A DNA stretch of 12,454 bases from Bdellovibrionales bacterium (lineage in GTDB: Bacteria > Bdellovibrionota > Bdellovibrionia > Bdellovibrionales > UBA1609): assembly GCA_020435085.1 (NCBI GenBank), contig JAGRAB010000030.1, forward strand, positions 1-12,454, written 5' to 3'. Each line of letters starts with the position of its first letter. Positions within the stretch are counted from its first letter, which is position 1. Made by a program: the position numbers and the translations under genes. This document shows, piece after piece, positions 1 to 7,849 of the stretch. Below the pieces are notes generated by a model, which was not told where the DNA came from, ran no database searches, and worked only from the letters and a program-made list of their open reading frames with translations.

Positions 1-324
1 TCCCGTTCGGACAACCTCTTGAATGCCCGGTCCAGGGGCACCAGCATCGGGATTATCAATAATTAAATTAAGAGGCTCAAGCGCATTGGTTTGAGGGTTG
101 CGATATCCAGAGGAGTCCAAAAATGGCCCCGTTGTTTCATTAAATAAATAAAGAGCGACTAATCCTTCCGTTTGCATTTGTGTTTGCCACTGACTCGTTC
201 CGTGAGAGTATGTTGTGCCATTGGCTTTTTTATTCCCATTTAACTCAAGGGCCCATCCTGGCGTTGTAAAAAAATAAGCTGCGAGAGCAAGTATTTTTAA
301 TTGATTTGAAAAAATCTTTTTCAT
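1..324 (-). CDS. Secreted protein with LamG/concanavalin-A-like lectin domain (3' part missing)
   Basis: Partial gene; the frame is open through base 1, so only the first 108 residues are visible. The N-terminus (MKKIF, then a hydrophobic stretch to about residue 22) is a signal peptide with a likely signal peptidase I cut after PGWA at residue 25. Residues 54-76 (GLVALYLFNE, then DSSGYRN) match the opening strand pattern of LamG-type lectin domains, which typically read G-L-V-A-x-Y-x-F-x-E followed by D-x-S-G-x-x-N. Such domains bind carbohydrate or other ligands in secreted and surface proteins. An ATG 6 nt upstream (330) is in frame, but it sits 1 nt from the ribosome binding site. The ATG at 324 has a 7-nt spacing and gives a classic MKK signal start, so it is preferred. 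The gene begins 10 nt after the stop codon of the propeller lipoprotein gene, so the two are probably cotranscribed. The ligand is unknown. Confidence 0.75.
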   Translation of the reverse strand, partial: MKKIFSNQLKILALAAYFFTTPGWALELNGNKKANGTTYSHGTSQWQTQMQTEGLVALYLFNETTGPFLDSSGYRNPQTNALEPLNLIIDNPDAGAPGPGIQEVVRTG

Positions 325-331
325 GTCCATA

Positions 332-336
332 TCCTT
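332..336 (-). promoter_or_regulatory. Ribosome binding site AAGGA deciding the LamG-gene start
   Basis: AAGGA on the minus strand overlaps the TAA stop of the upstream lipoprotein gene (TAAGGA). It lies 7 nt before the ATG at 324 but only 1 nt before the in-frame ATG at 330. This favours 324 and suggests translational coupling to the upstream gene. Confidence 0.6.
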
Positions 337-2062
337 ACTTTGGAAACCTTGGAGAGGGTGAAGAAAGCTCTAAAAGATATGCAGAGCCCGCCGTATCAAT
401 GCCGTTCACTTTATCAAGCCACGCGCCAACAGTTGCATATGTTCCACTGATCTTTACGGAACGACCAAATTGATCGCCACTCACACCGTCTCGTGCCATG
501 GTTTCAAAATAGTCGTTACTGCCATATCCTTTTTTTGTATCGTAGTAATAAGTGGCACCTCTGCGAGTATTTCTATATGGGGCACCAATAAGAACTTTTG
601 TTCCTTCAATATCAACGCTTGTTCCGAATTGACCCGATCGTCCAACAAACTCATGCTCGGTCCATGCAGCGGAGCCATCAAATAAAAAAGCCTTACCAGC
701 ATCGTTATTACTGAGTGGAGCTCCGGCGACGACTTTTGTACTAGAGAGAGCAACAGCATAACCCAATTTTCCACCCGTATTTACTTTTGAGCTGGTCAGA
801 ATTTTTTCATTAAAAGAGCTCGAAGAATAATAATAAACACTTCCTGAGTTAGCGGCAGGTCCTTGATCTGAGTAAGGAGCACCAACAGCAATATTTCCGT
901 TATCAACATCGACACTAAATCCATACCATTGAAACGGAATAGCATTAGAGGCTGTTAATTTTCTATTTAATTGAAATGTCGATCCATTGTAATTGTAAAT
1001 ATAGATAGCACCGGCTTGGGTTCCTTTTTCATTATCAAAAATGGCTCCGACAACAAGAGTTGAACCATCGAATGCGACAGAATATCCAAACCACATTTGT
1101 GCGGCAGTTGGTGGATTAATTTTTTGTGTCTCTGTCCATGTGCCATTGTTATTTTTAAAAACATAAACAGCTCCATTATAATTAGAGCTTTTTGCAGATC
1201 CAGCGACAAGAATATTTCCACTGAGAGCAACAGACTCAATTTCACCACCGTTGCCGGCACCAGCAGCATCAGACGGAATGAGTTTTTGTTTAAACGTGGT
1301 ACTATTACTGCTACGAGAAAACATATGGATCGCTCCGTGATTATAACCGGCATCATCGTCGCCAGAGGCGGCAATAGCCATCCAAGTTCCAGAAATGGCT
1401 GCTCCGACACCAAATTTATCTTGTTGACGATAAGAATTGGCGGTCATTTTTGATTCGGCCATACAAGCATCAAAAACTGTAAGATTAATTCGGATTTTAT
1501 TCGTTGATATATTATTTGATGAGCAGTTATCAGCAAGTTGTAAATCAAAAGATGCCGTTCCTGATTGACAATTGGATTGTGGTGGCATCATTCCAAAATT
1601 GAGGTTGTTTCCAAACGTAAAATTATCATTGCAGTCCGTATTGAATGCATTACCTGTGGGACGTTGTGTACATAAAAATCGATGTTGCTGGAGGCCTTGA
1701 GAATCGTTGGACGCGCCATTAATTTTTAAATTAATACCAGCTCCGCCGGATTCAGTGGTACCCCCGAGACTACTATATACAATTGCATTTACGGTTGAAA
1801 GGGAGTTAGGAGAACTGTGCCCATTGAGAGTTGGAGGTACGTTTCCTGCGCAAGGGTCGGGTTGACCAGGAACAGGTGTTGGCGGCGGTGGTGCAGGGTC
1901 ATTATTTGTTGGATCCGTATTTGAAGAACCAGAGTTTGAATCAGTCACATTTTGTGAGCCGGTTTGTGAACCTGATCCAATAGGTGCACAGTTTTGATAA
2001 ATAAATAAAACAATGCCAATAATAACAATTGGCAAAATATGTTGAACGTGCTTCAATTTCAA
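335..2062 (-). CDS. Lipoprotein with seven FG-GAP-like beta-propeller repeats
   Basis: Predicted outer-surface or periplasmic lipoprotein of about 575 residues. A short basic N-terminus (MKLKHVQH) and a hydrophobic helix end in IYQNC. Cys25 is the likely lipidation site, with Asn at -1 instead of Gly/Ala. Residues about 29-66 form a Ser/Gly/Asn then Pro-rich linker. Residues 67-205 hold six Cys (71, 131, 144, 165, 180, 200), possibly three disulfides. From residue 217 to the end, seven repeats of 46-58 residues begin at 217, 275, 325, 380, 433, 479 and 532, with FG-x-S-V-like openings and G-A-P-like turns (GAPYSDQG, GAPLSNND, GAPYRN). This is the FG-GAP pattern and predicts one complete seven-bladed propeller, usually a protein or ligand interaction surface. 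The start is uncertain. A GTG at 2116 is in frame but has no good ribosome site and adds 18 residues to the signal peptide. The TTG at 2062 follows a GGGGGG run by 8 nt and gives a normal lipoprotein signal, so it is chosen. No enzyme motif is seen. Confidence 0.85.
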   Translation of the reverse strand: MKLKHVQHILPIVIIGIVLFIYQNCAPIGSGSQTGSQNVTDSNSGSSNTDPTNNDPAPPPPTPVPGQPDPCAGNVPPTLNGHSSPNSLSTVNAIVYSSLGGTTESGGAGINLKINGASNDSQGLQQHRFLCTQRPTGNAFNTDCNDNFTFGNNLNFGMMPPQSNCQSGTASFDLQLADNCSSNNISTNKIRINLTVFDACMAESKMTANSYRQQDKFGVGAAISGTWMAIAASGDDDAGYNHGAIHMFSRSSNSTTFKQKLIPSDAAGAGNGGEIESVALSGNILVAGSAKSSNYNGAVYVFKNNNGTWTETQKINPPTAAQMWFGYSVAFDGSTLVVGAIFDNEKGTQAGAIYIYNYNGSTFQLNRKLTASNAIPFQWYGFSVDVDNGNIAVGAPYSDQGPAANSGSVYYYSSSSFNEKILTSSKVNTGGKLGYAVALSSTKVVAGAPLSNNDAGKAFLFDGSAAWTEHEFVGRSGQFGTSVDIEGTKVLIGAPYRNTRRGATYYYDTKKGYGSNDYFETMARDGVSGDQFGRSVKISGTYATVGAWLDKVNGIDTAGSAYLLELSSPSPRFPK

Positions 2063-2433
2063 CAAAATAGCCCCCCACTCGTTGGAAATCTCTGTCGACT
2101 GAATTTTAGGGAACACCGACCAAAGTTTTATCGGTCACCTTCAATTACAAATGAAGAGAGATTTCAAAGTTCTATGAATTTCAAAACACATACCAATTTA
2201 AAACGAGATTAAGCCTGTAAAAGCACCCACCAACTGTCAAACTTTTGATTTTGGTGATTTCATCGACGTCTCATTTTGGAGCAGCTTAAATGTCTTTAAC
2301 CGATCGGAGAAGTGCCATCTGACTTGGTGATATGCACTGCATATCACCAAGTCAGATGGCACTTTTTGACTTTTTCAAATCTCTCAACCTTCCTAGTAGT
2401 CAAAAAGGTAAAATCCTGTTATTTCATCAAGCA
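2063..2433. other. Divergent intergenic region between lipoprotein and GNAT-like genes
   Basis: No convincing gene is seen on either strand; the open frames are under 15 codons or run into the neighbours. A perfect TTGACA on the minus strand (2240-2235) could be a -35 box for the lipoprotein operon. The matching -10 is poor (TACAGG at 2219-2214 with 15-nt spacing), so that promoter is only suggestive. The main feature is the 55-bp palindrome at 2310-2364. No clear plus-strand promoter for the GNAT-like/glpD pair was found. Confidence 0.5.
2310..2364. repeat. Perfect 55-bp palindrome followed by T5
   Basis: The left arm 2310-2336 (AAGTGCCATC to ATATGCA) and right arm 2338-2364 are exact reverse complements over 27 bp around a single central C at 2337. 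G-T wobble and A-T pairs would extend the RNA stem by another three positions. On the plus strand it is followed by TTTTT (2363-2367, partly inside the stem) and, a few bases later, by TTTTT again. Transcribed rightwards it would form a very stable hairpin with a U-tract, like an intrinsic terminator or attenuator in the leader of the GNAT-like/glpD operon. It could also be a footprint of an inverted duplication or a protein-binding site. No second copy was seen in the window. Confidence 0.9.
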
Positions 2434-2883
2434 ATGAATATACGAGCAGTTAGACAAAATGATTTACAAGCAATTCTTGAATTCGAAAAAGCGCGCCTTG
2501 AGATTGAGGTAGAAGATGTTATGGAGCGTGAACTTCTCTCTTGGAAGGCTCCTTGGAGGCAAGAGGCTTTGGAGCACTATCTCAACTTGGGTTGGAGCTT
2601 TGGGGTTTGGGAAGACGAATCTGAAAATACATTATTGGGATATGTGTTGGCACAGCCACTTTTATTTTTTAGGGGGTTCACTCAAACTCTGTGGATAGAA
2701 CACCTTGCCGCGAATGATAAGTTGATAGAAAATCAATTAATTGAAACTGTTTATCAATGGTCAAGAGACAAGCACCTTCAACAAATGATTTTACCACATG
2801 GGTTTTCTGAACATTTAAAAAAGTGGAACCCTCAAGAAATGAGTGAGGGACGAACTGTTGTTGCGACTTCAAAGATGAGGTAA
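2434..2883 (+). CDS. GNAT-fold protein, degenerate acetyl-CoA site, upstream of glpD
   Basis: 149 residues. The N-terminus (MNIRAVRQNDLQAI) is the typical first strand and helix of GNAT N-acetyltransferases. Residues 67-92 (LLGYVLAQP, then TLWIEHLAA) match strands beta3 to beta5. Where GNAT enzymes have the pyrophosphate-binding loop R/Q-x-x-G-x-G/A, this protein has ANDKLIENQ with no glycine, so acetyl-CoA binding is doubtful. It may be a non-catalytic or remodelled member. The frame is open upstream to an ATG at 2332 inside the palindrome. The fold begins at the ATG at 2434, although that start lacks a clear ribosome site. The best purine run (AAAAAGG, 2402-2408) lies 7 nt before an in-frame CTG at 2416, so the true start could be slightly earlier. 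The stop is 3 nt before glpD, implying an operon. Substrate and role are unknown. Confidence 0.65.
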   Translation: MNIRAVRQNDLQAILEFEKARLEIEVEDVMERELLSWKAPWRQEALEHYLNLGWSFGVWEDESENTLLGYVLAQPLLFFRGFTQTLWIEHLAANDKLIENQLIETVYQWSRDKHLQQMILPHGFSEHLKKWNPQEMSEGRTVVATSKMR

Positions 2884-2886
2884 AGG

Positions 2887-4533
2887 ATGCTATCTGCAAA
2901 AGAACGAAGTAAGAATATTCAACAGCTGCAAAAGCAACAGTATGACCTTGTTATCATTGGCGGTGGAATTAATGGTGCTGGCGTTGCGCGAGATGCTGCT
3001 TCAAGAGGAATGTCCGTTGCTCTTGTTGAGGCGAATGATTTTGCCTCAGGAACATCTTCTCGATCGAGTAAACTGATTCATGGGGGTATTCGCTACTTAG
3101 AGACCTTTGAATTTGGATTAGTATTTGAAGCATTATCTGAGCGAAGAAAACTTTTTCAAATAGCTCCACACTTAGTTCATCCCCTTCGTTTTTTGATTCC
3201 TCTTTTTAAAGGTGATCGCGTCGGAATGTTTAAAATGGGGCTTGGAATGTGGCTCTATGATGCATTGGCTCTGTTTGAGGCTCCCGAAATGCATCGACGT
3301 TTAAACCCAGAAGATGTTCTCAATGAATTTCCCACCTTGAAGTCAGAGGGCCTTCTGGGGGCCTATATGTATTACGATGCCTATATGGATGATGATCGTC
3401 TTGTTCATGAGACATTGCGATCAGCTGCACGAATGGGAGCCATTGCTGCGAATTACGTTAAGGCAGAAGGAGCACTTGTTGATAAAAATAAAAACCTAAT
3501 TGGAATCGAATGTGTCGATCAAATCTCTGGAGAAATTTTTCAAATCCATGGCCGTCATATTGTGAGTACGGTAGGCCCTTGGACAGATGACGTTGCAGAA
3601 CATATGCTTGGGGAGTGGAAAGAGATCATGCGCCCGTCAAAAGGGATTCATCTTACCTTTAGTCGGCAGCGATTTCCCCTTAAAGAAGCTGTGGTGATGG
3701 CAGCAGATCAGCAGAAGCGTGTTATTTTTGGTATCCCTCGACATGAGATGGTGATTGTGGGAACCACAGATACCGATTTTAAAAATAATCCCAGCTTAGT
3801 GAAATCAGATGCCGAAGACGTTGAGTATCTTTTGAAGATCACAAATCAATACTTTCCCGGGGCTCATTTAAAAAAATCCGATATCATTGCCAGTTATTCA
3901 GGAGTTCGACCTCTTGTTGCAGATAATTCAGCAACCGAAAGTGGAACGAGTCGGGAGCATGTGATTATCAGTCACCCACGAAACATAACATTTGTTGCGG
4001 GAGGAAAGTATACAACCTATCGAGCCATGGCTGAAGACACGGTTCGGGCAGCACTTTCTCACTTTTCGATAGAAGACCAAGTCAAGTTTCAAAAAAGTAG
4101 AACTCTGGATCCGTTAAACCCAAAAGCAACAGGTCCTCTTATTGAAAAAGCACTGACAACAGTAGAGGCTCGAAAAGATAAGTATAGTTTTTCATTGCCG
4201 ATTCAAAAATGGCTGATTGAAAGACATGGGTTTGAAGCTTTTGATTTGATGGCAGCAGCAACAGATGTTGTGGGAGAAAGTGAATGGGCACGTGTTTGGC
4301 AGATAGAGGCTCGCCATGCCATTCGTGAAACGATGTGTTTAACCTTGAGAGATTTTTATTTAAGGCGGTCGCCGTTATTTTTGGCAGATAAAAACCATGG
4401 GTTTCAATTCCTTAATGAAATTGGCCAAGTGTTTCAAGAAGAGTTGGGACTCTCTTCTCAAGATCTTGAAAAGCAAATTAATGCTTTGCGCAAACACTTG
4501 GAGGTTGAGATGGGTTGGTCACTGACGGAATGA
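2887..4533 (+). CDS. glpD: Glycerol-3-phosphate dehydrogenase, FAD-dependent, quinone-linked
   Basis: Oxidises sn-glycerol-3-phosphate to dihydroxyacetone phosphate and passes electrons through FAD to membrane quinone (EC 1.1.5.3), at the inner face of the cytoplasmic membrane. Its 548 residues are the usual length. Residues 20-32 hold the FAD dinucleotide-binding motif (IIGGGINGAG), with Glu48 placed to bind the ribose. Residues 54-72 contain the family signature (SGTSSRSSKL then IHGGIRYLE). Further hallmarks are RPSKGIH (249-255), GTTDTDF (292-298), SGVRPL (338-343) and the FAD-contacting AGGKYTTYR (371-379). The C-terminal DAO_C helical domain follows from about 395, including RHAIRETMCLTLRDF. 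GAGG lies 6 nt before the ATG, overlapping the end of the preceding gene, so translation is probably coupled to the GNAT-like gene. No glpF, glpK or glpR is adjacent. Its stop lies 3 nt from the stop of the convergent SCP2-like gene, and no terminator hairpin is visible between them. Confidence 0.96.
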   Translation: MLSAKERSKNIQQLQKQQYDLVIIGGGINGAGVARDAASRGMSVALVEANDFASGTSSRSSKLIHGGIRYLETFEFGLVFEALSERRKLFQIAPHLVHPLRFLIPLFKGDRVGMFKMGLGMWLYDALALFEAPEMHRRLNPEDVLNEFPTLKSEGLLGAYMYYDAYMDDDRLVHETLRSAARMGAIAANYVKAEGALVDKNKNLIGIECVDQISGEIFQIHGRHIVSTVGPWTDDVAEHMLGEWKEIMRPSKGIHLTFSRQRFPLKEAVVMAADQQKRVIFGIPRHEMVIVGTTDTDFKNNPSLVKSDAEDVEYLLKITNQYFPGAHLKKSDIIASYSGVRPLVADNSATESGTSREHVIISHPRNITFVAGGKYTTYRAMAEDTVRAALSHFSIEDQVKFQKSRTLDPLNPKATGPLIEKALTTVEARKDKYSFSLPIQKWLIERHGFEAFDLMAAATDVVGESEWARVWQIEARHAIRETMCLTLRDFYLRRSPLFLADKNHGFQFLNEIGQVFQEELGLSSQDLEKQINALRKHLEVEMGWSLTE

Positions 4534-4536
4534 TAT

Positions 4537-4992
4537 TTATTTTCTGAGTGTATTAACTAAACTTTTGATTTTATTTAAATTTTTTAATCCATTTTGAGCT
4601 AAAAAGCCCATAAACTCAGGCCCTGCGAGTTTAATGATTTTAAAATAACCGCCATTCAGAATGGCTAATAACCCTGTACAAACCCGTAGCTGAATATTTC
4701 CCACAATGATTTGTTTGACGATTTCAACTCCAAGCTCTGCAAGAGAGGAATACTTTAAGCTCTGCAAAAGCCGAAGAGCCTCTGTTGAAATAGTGAATTC
4801 CACGTCTGGATTTTTTGCAGGTCGATCGTCCAAAATGGCATGTTCCTGAGAGAAAAACAAAGCGCACTCATGTTGCCCGTCAATCAAAACCTTGATTTCA
4901 CGACCAGATTTGAGTTGTCTGAGGGCTTCAGAAAAAAGGTGTTGGTTTTCAATGAGCTCCTTTAAAACAGAAAAACTGGTATCATGACTCAA
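4537..4992 (-). CDS. SCP2-like (sterol carrier protein 2 fold) protein
   Basis: 151 residues, cytoplasmic, with no signal peptide or membrane helix. The central part fits the SCP2 pattern: a strand reading KVLIDGQHECALFF (34-47), then NPDVEFTIST followed by EALRLL (61-76), then a segment VEIVKQIIVGNIQLR (89-103) that corresponds to the 'G-k-l-x-v-x-G' strand, and a C-terminal helical region rich in hydrophobics. SCP2-fold proteins hold lipids or fatty acyl ligands in a hydrophobic tunnel. Whether this one binds lipid cannot be read from the sequence. The start is TTG at 4992-4990, supported by AAGGAG 7 nt upstream. The gene is convergent with glpD and divergent from mreB. The SCP2 assignment rests on pattern similarity and is moderate; a generic lipid-transfer or unknown fold remains possible. 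Confidence 0.6.
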   Translation of the reverse strand: MSHDTSFSVLKELIENQHLFSEALRQLKSGREIKVLIDGQHECALFFSQEHAILDDRPAKNPDVEFTISTEALRLLQSLKYSSLAELGVEIVKQIIVGNIQLRVCTGLLAILNGGYFKIIKLAGPEFMGFLAQNGLKNLNKIKSLVNTLRK

Positions 4993-4999
4993 TGGTGAG

Positions 5000-5005
5000 C
5001 TCCTT
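5000..5005 (-). promoter_or_regulatory. Ribosome binding site AAGGAG for the TTG-start SCP2-like gene
   Basis: AAGGAG on the minus strand lies 7 nt before the TTG at 4992. It is one of the best Shine-Dalgarno matches in the window. It fixes a TTG start, since the nearby ATG (4985) is in another frame. Confidence 0.65.
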
Positions 5006-5132
5006 GTGACTGCTTTATTTAAGGGCAGAAGGGCTTGTTGAAAAAGTCCCAGAAAAAAGAGTTACACGGATCGAGCAAACTTGTCATCACTTGAGGATTG
5101 TCGCAACGCAAATAACTTCGTAACCAACTGTA

Positions 5133-6272
<1,140 letters not shown>

Positions 6273-6277
6273 GTCTT

Positions 6278-6745
6278 ATGATTAGCGAAGCTCAGCTTCG
6301 ATCTATTGCCATTTTTTATTTTTATTCTTTGCAGGATGAGAAACTTGCCACTCAGGCGTCGGCAAAAACCATCGCACAGTTAAAGTTAAGACAAAAAGAA
6401 GAAAATCTTTCAAACCAAGAGTTAAGTCCGGCACTTGTTTCGGCAACTCTAAAAAATTGGAAAATACTTAAGAAAAACATTAGAAGTACTCAATCGGCAG
6501 TGAGTGAAGAGGCTGGTTGGATTGTGCCAGCAGGCACAGATCTGGGAGCTTGGCGACAGTTTCGAAAAGAAGCTAATGAGGAAGAGTTTTTAGCAGTGAT
6601 TTGGTCACTCATTCTTGGCATGAAAGATGAGACCATCTCAAAAGGGTTGGGAGTCACTGTCGGAACCGTGAGACATCGTGTGGGCAAAGGGCTTAAGCTA
6701 CTTGGAACAATGGTGAATACAGATGTGAGAGCTGCCCGTGGCTAA
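6278..6745 (+). CDS. Sigma-factor-like HTH protein (region-4-like), mreB operon
   Basis: 155 residues, cytoplasmic. The C-terminal part, about 101-143, has the sequence style of sigma70 region 4: a hydrophobic helix (EEFLAVIWSLILGM), then ETISKGLGVTVGTVRHRVGKGLKLL, with the G-T-V-R-x-R turn and recognition helix seen in ECF sigma factors and related HTH regulators. The N-terminal helix (IAIFYFYSLQDEKLATQASAK, split at residues 10-20 and 21-30) resembles the start of sigma region 2, but no clear region 2.4 for -10 recognition follows. It may therefore be a degenerate or specialised sigma-like factor, or an HTH regulator derived from one. The start ATG is 5 nt after the mreB stop and lacks a good ribosome site, which fits coupling to mreB. 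The stop overlaps the next gene by 8 nt, an arrangement typical of sigma/anti-sigma pairs. Target promoters are unknown. Confidence 0.6.
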   Translation: MISEAQLRSIAIFYFYSLQDEKLATQASAKTIAQLKLRQKEENLSNQELSPALVSATLKNWKILKKNIRSTQSAVSEEAGWIVPAGTDLGAWRQFRKEANEEEFLAVIWSLILGMKDETISKGLGVTVGTVRHRVGKGLKLLGTMVNTDVRAARG

Positions 6746-7835
6746 TGTCGATGATATTCAACCACTCAAAGGTAAAAAACGAAAGCTTTCACAGTTTCTT
6801 TGTGAAGAAATGCTCTATGATTACGCGACGGAAAATTTAGATGATGCCCGCCGAGAGTCAGTGGAAGACTTTTTAAAAAGCTCTTCGGAGACTCAAAAAA
6901 TTCTTTCAGATTTAGAAGCAGGAATGAAGTACTGTTCCAGTCTTGGAAAAACGCAAGTGGCAGAGCCACTGATACAAAAGCTTCTTTACTCAAAAGCTTG
7001 GTACCAATGGGTATCAGAAACAATTGCCTGGGAGAAATGGCCAGAGGCAACTCGTTGGACATTGGAAGCATTTATTATTTCTTCGTTAGCAGCATTTATT
7101 ATTGCATTAGCTTGGCCAAAGGTTTCGCATTGGTTACCGGAAAGATCAAAAGATATCATTTTAGCCAAAGTCGACAAAACAAAAGAAAAAGAGACCTCCA
7201 TTAATATTCCACAGCCAGAGACAAAAATACCAGAGGTTCCAACAGTACTTCCTCTTGCCAGTGACCAATCAACAACAGTTCAATCGACAATCGTGTCTTC
7301 TGAGAAGAAAGAAGTGTCAATAGCGGCGAGCGAGGCATCAAACTCACAGTCTTCAAAAGAGAGCTCTTTAAAAATTAATATTAAAGAGACAAATACAAGC
7401 GAGGGAGAAACAAAGCCGTCACAAATGGCTATCGCCACAGTGGCAGCAAAAAATACAGATGAAGAAGACGAAGTAGAGGGTAAAACCGAGACAAAAGTCG
7501 AAAAGCCGGTTGTCAAACCAGCACCGAAAGGGTTTATTTACCGTGCGTTTATGTCTTTAAATAGCTTAGATGCAGTCACTAATGAAATTCGTGACAATCT
7601 TGTGGGCTTAGGAGGAGAAAAAGCTGGAGAAGTGCCAATGGGTTGGAGAAAACCCAAAAGCAGCTATTTCCACTTCTCATTGCCAGAGGTCAATTACGAA
7701 AAGGCTGTTGAGATGCTTCGCAGCTTTGGTCCAGTCCGGATATATAAAGATCCTCACTGGCGAGTGATGCCAGAAGGAAAAATTCGGATTATTCTGACTA
7801 TAGAAGATTTAGATCTAAAAAATAAATCAGAATAG
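6738..7835 (+). CDS. Single-pass membrane protein: anti-sigma-like N-domain, DUF4349-like periplasmic domain
   Basis: 365 residues with a GTG start that overlaps the HTH gene by 8 nt. The cytoplasmic part (about 18-60) follows the zinc anti-sigma layout: YATENLDDARRESVEDFL, then SSSETQKILSDLE, comparable to 'Y-L-D-G-E-L-x-x-x-E-R-x-x-V-E-x-H-L-x-x-C-x-x-C'. The His and both Cys positions are replaced by Phe, Ser and Thr, so zinc is not expected. One transmembrane helix lies at about 108-127 (LEAFIISSLAAFIIALAW). Residues 145-262 are a Ser/Thr/Glu/Lys-rich linker. The C-terminal 264-357 (YRAFMSLNSLDAV, LVGLGGEKAGEV, FHFSLPEVNYEKAVEML, FGPVRI) resembles the DUF4349 fold, with a G-G after the first helix and a 'P-x-x-x-Y-x-x-A' helix. 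Likely topology: N-terminus inside, C-terminus in the periplasm. It may hold the HTH protein at the membrane until an envelope signal arrives. That role is inferred from layout and pairing. Confidence 0.65.
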   Translation: MANVDDIQPLKGKKRKLSQFLCEEMLYDYATENLDDARRESVEDFLKSSSETQKILSDLEAGMKYCSSLGKTQVAEPLIQKLLYSKAWYQWVSETIAWEKWPEATRWTLEAFIISSLAAFIIALAWPKVSHWLPERSKDIILAKVDKTKEKETSINIPQPETKIPEVPTVLPLASDQSTTVQSTIVSSEKKEVSIAASEASNSQSSKESSLKINIKETNTSEGETKPSQMAIATVAAKNTDEEDEVEGKTETKVEKPVVKPAPKGFIYRAFMSLNSLDAVTNEIRDNLVGLGGEKAGEVPMGWRKPKSSYFHFSLPEVNYEKAVEMLRSFGPVRIYKDPHWRVMPEGKIRIILTIEDLDLKNKSE

Positions 7836-7849
7836 CAGATGAATGAATT

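Noticed and set aside
967..1413. Long overlapping open frame on the same strand as the propeller lipoprotein gene
   Set aside because: The frame used by the lipoprotein shows a signal peptide and regular repeats; this one is a shifted reading with no start signal or recognisable fold.
2115..2135. Small stem ACCGA/TCGGT near the possible GTG start of the lipoprotein gene
   Set aside because: Only 5 bp per arm with an 11-nt loop, too weak to claim as a terminator or regulator.
2310..2364. Terminal inverted repeat of an insertion sequence or MITE
   Set aside because: Only one joined palindrome is present, with no second end, transposase or target duplication recognised.
2332..2433. N-terminal extension of the GNAT-like protein starting inside the palindrome
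   Set aside because: The extra 34 residues are not part of the GNAT fold and the codons come from the palindrome; the conserved N-terminus starts at 2434. Kept only as a caution on the start.
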